The notes beneath the pieces are model-generated. The model did no database searches. It saw nothing but the letters and a program-made list of their open reading frames with translations, and was not told the DNA's origin. From Erysipelotrichaceae bacterium (GTDB taxonomy: Bacteria > Bacillota_I > Bacilli_A > Erysipelotrichales > Coprobacillaceae): a stretch of 7,919 bases of DNA. The stretch lies in assembly GCA_021202205.1 (NCBI GenBank), contig JAJQDJ010000167.1, forward strand, positions 1-7,919, in the 5' to 3' direction. A program made the translations under genes and the position numbers. Positions 4,959-7,919 of the stretch are shown here, piece by piece (the first letter of the stretch is position 1; every line of letters starts with the position of its first letter).

Positions 4959-6278
4959 TTAACGTTTTAAAATACTTTTACGTTTTTTATAAGCTACAAT
5001 TCCACATCCTGATACAAATAGCAATGCAATCCATAAGCTCATTTGTGTCATATCTCCTGTTTTGACTGTTGTTTCTACTGCTTCAGTAGTAGTATCACTC
5101 GTACTTGTTTCACTTAGTGTATTTTCTTCTGGTGTAGAAGGAGTTGTAGGTTCTGTTGGAGTAGGTTTATTTGGTGTTTCAGGAGTTTCTTCAGGTGTAT
5201 GTGTATTTGTAATCACAAAGCCTTCAGCCATATTTCCCGTTATTTCTGATGTATAACCATCAACACTTACTTCTTCTACTGTATATTCAATAGTCACACC
5301 ATTACTATAGACATCCAAATCAGTAAAGCTTGCTTCCCAATTATTATCAGCATCATCCCAAGTTTTGTTAACTTGAATATCAGTTGTACCAGTTAAAATA
5401 TTGGTTATATTATAGCCTTCTTCTGCATCTCCTGAAATTTCACTGATATATCCTACTATCTCATCTTCTTCAATAGTATATTCAATTTTTTCTCCACTTG
5501 AATCATATGCTGGTAAATCTACACTAAATGTCCAATTATCATCTTCATCAGGAGAAACTTTAACCGTTTTAACTATTTCTTCACCATTTTTAATATTAAT
5601 AGTTATACTTTCAGGTCTTGTATCATAGGCATTATCATTATCAATCCATGTTTTAGTTCCATTAATTTCAACAATCTCGACAGTATTAGTAATAACAAAT
5701 CCTTCATTAACCGAACCTGTTATAACTGAATCATAACCAATTACAGAAGCTTCTTCTATTGTATAGGTAAAGTTATCGGTTGATGGAAGATCCTTAAAAG
5801 TATAAGTCCAATTATTTTCCTCATTAAGTTCAGCTGAATCAATAATATAACCATTATTTAAAAGATAAATTGTTACAGATTCAGGATTGGTAATACCAGC
5901 ATTATTATCATCCCATTCCTTACTAACCTCTATATCAATAAGTTCTTCAGTGTCAGTTCCTATTACTACACCACCATTGGCCGCAATGCCACCACCATAT
6001 ACTGCGGTATTTCCAGTAATTATAACAGTAGCAATACTTTCTGCTAGCTCTATTCCTTCAGCTTGAGATTTTAAAGCCAAATAATCCGAACTATTTACAA
6101 CGATTTGTGCAACTGTATTAGTATTTTCACCATATCGTGCTATTGAACTATCAACTACAGGATATTCTCCAGGATTTACCCAATTCTCTATATAGTTATT
6201 TTTATCTTCTGAATTTAATGCTCTAAGACCGCCATCAATATAATAAGAAATTGAACCTCCACCAAGAATACGATTTAT
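4959..6278 (-). CDS. Cell-wall surface protein, C-terminal part: three Cna_B domains and a sorting signal (frameshifted from its N-terminal part)
   Basis: This frame continues the protein encoded at 6235-7917 after a one-base shift. It opens after a TAG at 6279-6281 and carries RILGGGSISYY, a last beta-helix coil (ITGNTAVYGGGIAANGG) and three Cna_B-type domains. A Pro/Thr/Glu-rich wall-spanning stretch of about 45 residues follows, then VKTGD, a hydrophobic helix and KKRKSILKR. Cna_B domains form stalks for Gram-positive adhesins and pilins and often lock themselves with a Lys-Asn isopeptide bond. The first plausible start, a TTG at 6080, has no Shine-Dalgarno site, so this is not an independent gene. 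Removing one A from the AAA (minus strand) at 6274-6276 fuses it to the upstream frame. The third Cna_B domain is internally shortened. Two hairpins follow the stop. Confidence 0.85.
   Translation of the reverse strand: MNRILGGGSISYYIDGGLRALNSEDKNNYIENWVNPGEYPVVDSSIARYGENTNTVAQIVVNSSDYLALKSQAEGIELAESIATVIITGNTAVYGGGIAANGGVVIGTDTEELIDIEVSKEWDDNNAGITNPESVTIYLLNNGYIIDSAELNEENNWTYTFKDLPSTDNFTYTIEEASVIGYDSVITGSVNEGFVITNTVEIVEINGTKTWIDNDNAYDTRPESITINIKNGEEIVKTVKVSPDEDDNWTFSVDLPAYDSSGEKIEYTIEEDEIVGYISEISGDAEEGYNITNILTGTTDIQVNKTWDDADNNWEASFTDLDVYSNGVTIEYTVEEVSVDGYTSEITGNMAEGFVITNTHTPEETPETPNKPTPTEPTTPSTPEENTLSETSTSDTTTEAVETTVKTGDMTQMSLWIALLFVSGCGIVAYKKRKSILKR
4962..5072 (-). other. Cell-wall sorting signal with VKTGD in place of LPXTG
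   Basis: The last 36 or so residues have the sortase-substrate layout: VKTGD, about 18 hydrophobic residues (SLWIALLFVSGCGIVAY) and a basic tail KKRKSILKR. The strict LPXTG is absent. Degenerate TGD-type motifs occur in surface proteins of gut Firmicutes, so anchoring is inferred rather than shown. Confidence 0.7.
5202..5384 (-). repeat. Cna_B domain 3, internally shortened
   Basis: This unit starts at TDIQVNKTWDD and ends at GFVITNT. It retains the isopeptide-type Lys (NKTW), Glu (YTVEE) and Asn (ITNT) positions. It is 61 residues long, against 86 and 91 in its neighbours. The piece between WDDADN and NWEASF, which normally carries RPESVTVxLL and the following strand, is missing in frame. 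Confidence 0.8.
5397..5669 (-). repeat. Cna_B domain 2
   Basis: The 91-residue unit runs from VEINGTKTWIDND to EEGYNITNI. The Lys in TKTW, the Glu in EYTIEE and the Asn in NITN match the positions that form isopeptide bonds in this fold. It also has RPESITINI and the W-x-F strand. Confidence 0.85.
5682..5939 (-). repeat. Cna_B domain 1
   Basis: The 86-residue unit runs from IDIEVSKEWDD to GFVITNT. It has PESVTIYLL, NNWTYTFKDLP, YTIEE and the terminal ITNT; Lys, Glu and Asn are at the expected isopeptide positions. Confidence 0.85.
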
Positions 6279-7650
6279 CTAAGGTTAAAGAATGAAGACT
6301 TTGTGAACCAGAGGCAACATCGTCACCAGCAGCACTACTATTAACACCATCATAATATACATCATTATTATAAGTTGCTGAATTACTATAAATTGCTCCT
6401 CCATCAGTAACATACAACTCACTTTCTCCTGTTGGACATGTCCAAAGTCCACCACCTTCTAAATAAGCTGTGTTGCTAGTAACTATAACGTTTTTCAAAT
6501 AAACAACACCGTATGCTGTAGAATTTCCTTCAGAATATATTCCACCTCCAAGATCAGCAGTATTATTAGTTATTTTACCAGCAGTAATACAAACACCTGC
6601 TGAATATGAATAAATACCTCCTCCAATATGAGCAGAATTTTCAGTAATTGTTCCTCCAGTCATTTCAAAGACTGCTCTTTTTGATTCTACTGATCCACTC
6701 CAACTACTTGATATGGTTACACCGCCACCAGAATAACCTTCATTATTTGAAATAGTACCTCCACTCATGTAGAGATTACCTCCATTATTCATATAAACTG
6801 CACCAGCGGCTTGTTGAATTGATCCACCTTGCATTGTCAAAGTTCCATACTTTCCACAAGTATTATTAGTTATTAATGCATCACCGCTTATATAGCAAGC
6901 AGTACCACCATACATATGAATAGCAGAGCCACGAAAAGCTTCGTTATTGGAAATTGTTCCACCTGTCATATTAATGGTACCAGAATATGATACTAAAATG
7001 CCACCAGATGAATAATATGCTAAATCCCCACTCCATTTTTTAACTTCACCATCATCATTTTCAACATAACAGATGACTTTGTTTCCTGTAATTGTACCAC
7101 TAGTCATGTTTACTGTTGCATTATTTCCAACTCTAACTGGGGCACAAAAACCATAACCACTAGAACTGTAATTTCTATTTATATTAGTAATCGTACCACC
7201 TTCAATATTGAGTACAGCATTACTTCCATGTACGTTAATTGCACCAGCGAAATTTCCTAAAGTATAGTTTTCAATAGTTACATCATCTTGCAATGTCAAA
7301 GTTCCAGCAACATCAATCATTCCAACCCCATTATAAAGATAATACCAATCTCCAGAATCTTTAGAATATGATTTTTTAGATGTTTGCATGTATGTTCCAT
7401 CAACGATAAGTTTACCACTCAAAATAACTGATCTATCTTCATCAATTTCAATCATTGTTAGTAATGAACTACTAGAATCTGCTGAAATGGTATATTTGCT
7501 ATATGAAGTAATAGTAATAGTTTTACTAGTAACATTGATAGTTTCACTTACACTAATATCATTAACAATTAAAATTGTTTCACCATCCTTTGCAGAATCA
7601 ATGGCATCTTGAAGTGTTGCATAACTATTTTCCCCAATCATAGCAACTAC
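5957..7650 (-). repeat. Right-handed beta-helix repeat region
   Basis: After a leader of the form ENSYATLQDAIDSAKDGETI, the translation runs as irregular coils of about 20-30 residues. These repeat the theme MTGGTITxNxA..GGGIY, for example MTGGTISNNEAF, MSGGTISNNEGY, MTGGTITENSAHIGGGIY and ITNNTADLGGGIY. Asn ladders and GGG turns are typical of pectin-lyase-like and PMP-like beta-helices used as surface adhesins. The region crosses the frameshift near 6275. Confidence 0.75.
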
Positions 7651-7917
7651 AGCTGTTTCTTCCTCTTCATCAGCTGTCTCCATTATTAAACTATTAAAAT
7701 AATTAAACAATTCATCCAACTTACTATCATCAACCAAAGCTTGTTCTTCACTAGATAATGCTTCCCATGCATCATTAGCCGCTTGTACATTGGTATAAAC
7801 CTCATTAAGTTCATCATTAGATAATGAGTCCAATGTATCAACCTCAGGAAGCGCATCAATAAGTGCTTGAACTTCATCACTAGCTGAAGTATCAATCGTT
7901 TCATCAGTATCAGCTAT
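6235..7917 (-). CDS. Cell-wall surface protein, N-terminal part: helical domain plus beta-helix (5' partial, frameshifted)
   Basis: The frame is open from the window edge, so the start, signal peptide and any earlier domains are outside. A TTG at 7833 has been a possible start, but the coding pattern continues upstream of it (DTDETIDTSASDEVQALIDALPEVD). The first ~85 residues form an acidic helical domain (SNDELNEVYTNVQAANDAWEAL.., EEQALVDDSKLDELFNYFN) of a kind often seen as repeats in Firmicute surface proteins. The beta-helix then begins at about 7650. The frame ends at a TGA at 6235-6237 after out-of-frame residues (SYSWWRFNFLLY). The true continuation is in the frame that opens at 6278 and leads to the Cna_B domains and wall anchor. 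Together the two parts encode more than 980 residues of an extracellular, probably adhesive, protein. No partner sortase is visible. Confidence 0.85.
   Translation of the reverse strand: MADTDETIDTSASDEVQALIDALPEVDTLDSLSNDELNEVYTNVQAANDAWEALSSEEQALVDDSKLDELFNYFNSLIMETADEEEETAVVAMIGENSYATLQDAIDSAKDGETILIVNDISVSETINVTSKTITITSYSKYTISADSSSSLLTMIEIDEDRSVILSGKLIVDGTYMQTSKKSYSKDSGDWYYLYNGVGMIDVAGTLTLQDDVTIENYTLGNFAGAINVHGSNAVLNIEGGTITNINRNYSSSGYGFCAPVRVGNNATVNMTSGTITGNKVICYVENDDGEVKKWSGDLAYYSSGGILVSYSGTINMTGGTISNNEAFRGSAIHMYGGTACYISGDALITNNTCGKYGTLTMQGGSIQQAAGAVYMNNGGNLYMSGGTISNNEGYSGGGVTISSSWSGSVESKRAVFEMTGGTITENSAHIGGGIYSYSAGVCITAGKITNNTADLGGGIYSEGNSTAYGVVYLKNVIVTSNTAYLEGGGLWTCPTGESELYVTDGGAIYSNSATYNNDVYYDGVNSSAAGDDVASGSQSLHSLTLDKSYSWWRFNFLLY
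7660..7917 (-). other. Acidic helical domain at the N-terminal side of the surface protein
   Basis: The translation has amphipathic, Asp/Glu-rich helices with the pattern VQALIDALPEVDTL.. SNDELNEVY .. EEQALVD. It resembles a short helical module found in large surface proteins of related bacteria; I recognise the pattern but cannot name a family. It may be one of several copies, as it runs off the window. Confidence 0.55.
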
Positions 7918-7919
7918 AA

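Noticed and set aside
5062..5256. Plus-strand open frame rich in Val, Ser and Gly
   Set aside because: It is the antisense shadow of the Pro/Thr/Glu-rich wall-spanning segment.
6264..6280. Programmed ribosomal frameshifting in the surface-protein gene
   Set aside because: There is no slippery heptamer and no downstream pseudoknot-like structure visible at the shift; one extra A is the simpler explanation.
7388..7612. Plus-strand open frame of 74 codons
   Set aside because: It is antisense to the beta-helix region and shows only the hydrophobic shadow of Asn/Asp/Glu-rich coding.
7686..7904. Minus-strand open frame of 72 codons rich in Met, Leu and His
   Set aside because: It is an alternative frame of the helical domain of the surface protein, which reads sensibly in the other frame through to the window edge.
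1..7919. CRISPR array, insertion sequence, tRNA/rRNA or phage module
   Set aside because: I saw no regularly spaced repeats, transposase motifs, terminal inverted repeats, tRNA cloverleaf or rRNA-like sequence.

Overview
The window is AT-rich, with short intergenic gaps, strong Shine-Dalgarno sites and genes typical of low-GC Gram-positive bacteria. The large surface protein (beta-helix, Cna B-type domains, variant VKTGD sorting signal) and the short trigger-factor-like protein suggest a gut Firmicute, perhaps of the Erysipelotrichales. That placement is inference; there is no rRNA or other taxonomic marker here.

Layout. Positions 2-735 (+) hold the 3' end of an RsmF-type rRNA cytosine-5 methyltransferase, followed with a 4-nt overlap by a small HD-domain hydrolase. 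A 13-bp hairpin at 719-748 ends this unit and also serves the convergent gene. Positions 747-1697 (-) hold an intact single-gene unit for a trigger-factor-like PPIase/chaperone that lacks the ribosome-binding domain; it has a clear extended -10 promoter. Positions 1782-4800 (-) hold a second unit with its own promoter. It encodes a HI0933/BaiN-type flavoprotein, then a COG2509-type flavoprotein overlapping it by 17 nt, then the C-terminal third of a TrkH/KtrB potassium channel. Positions 4959-7917 (-) hold most of a cell-wall surface protein whose N-terminus lies beyond the window. Two hairpins follow its stop.

The striking feature is damage. The first flavoprotein has a frameshift and an in-frame stop. 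The second has a frameshift and then, at its C-terminal GEGAG motif, joins in frame to the STGGGMK motif of TrkH, so the end of the flavoprotein and the first two-thirds of TrkH are absent. The TrkH remnant is frameshifted again. The surface protein has a one-base frameshift between its beta-helix and Cna_B parts, and its third Cna_B domain has lost about 25-30 internal residues in frame. Each frameshift can be repaired by adding or removing one base in a short A/T run. The pattern therefore fits either real decay or base-level and assembly error; the sequence alone cannot decide, but raw reads or a close relative would.

I see no RNA gene, CRISPR array, insertion sequence or phage gene. No stretch over 300 bases lacks a gene. 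I do not find a convincing new multi-gene system; the best leads are the flavoprotein-TrkH junction and the domain-deficient trigger factor.
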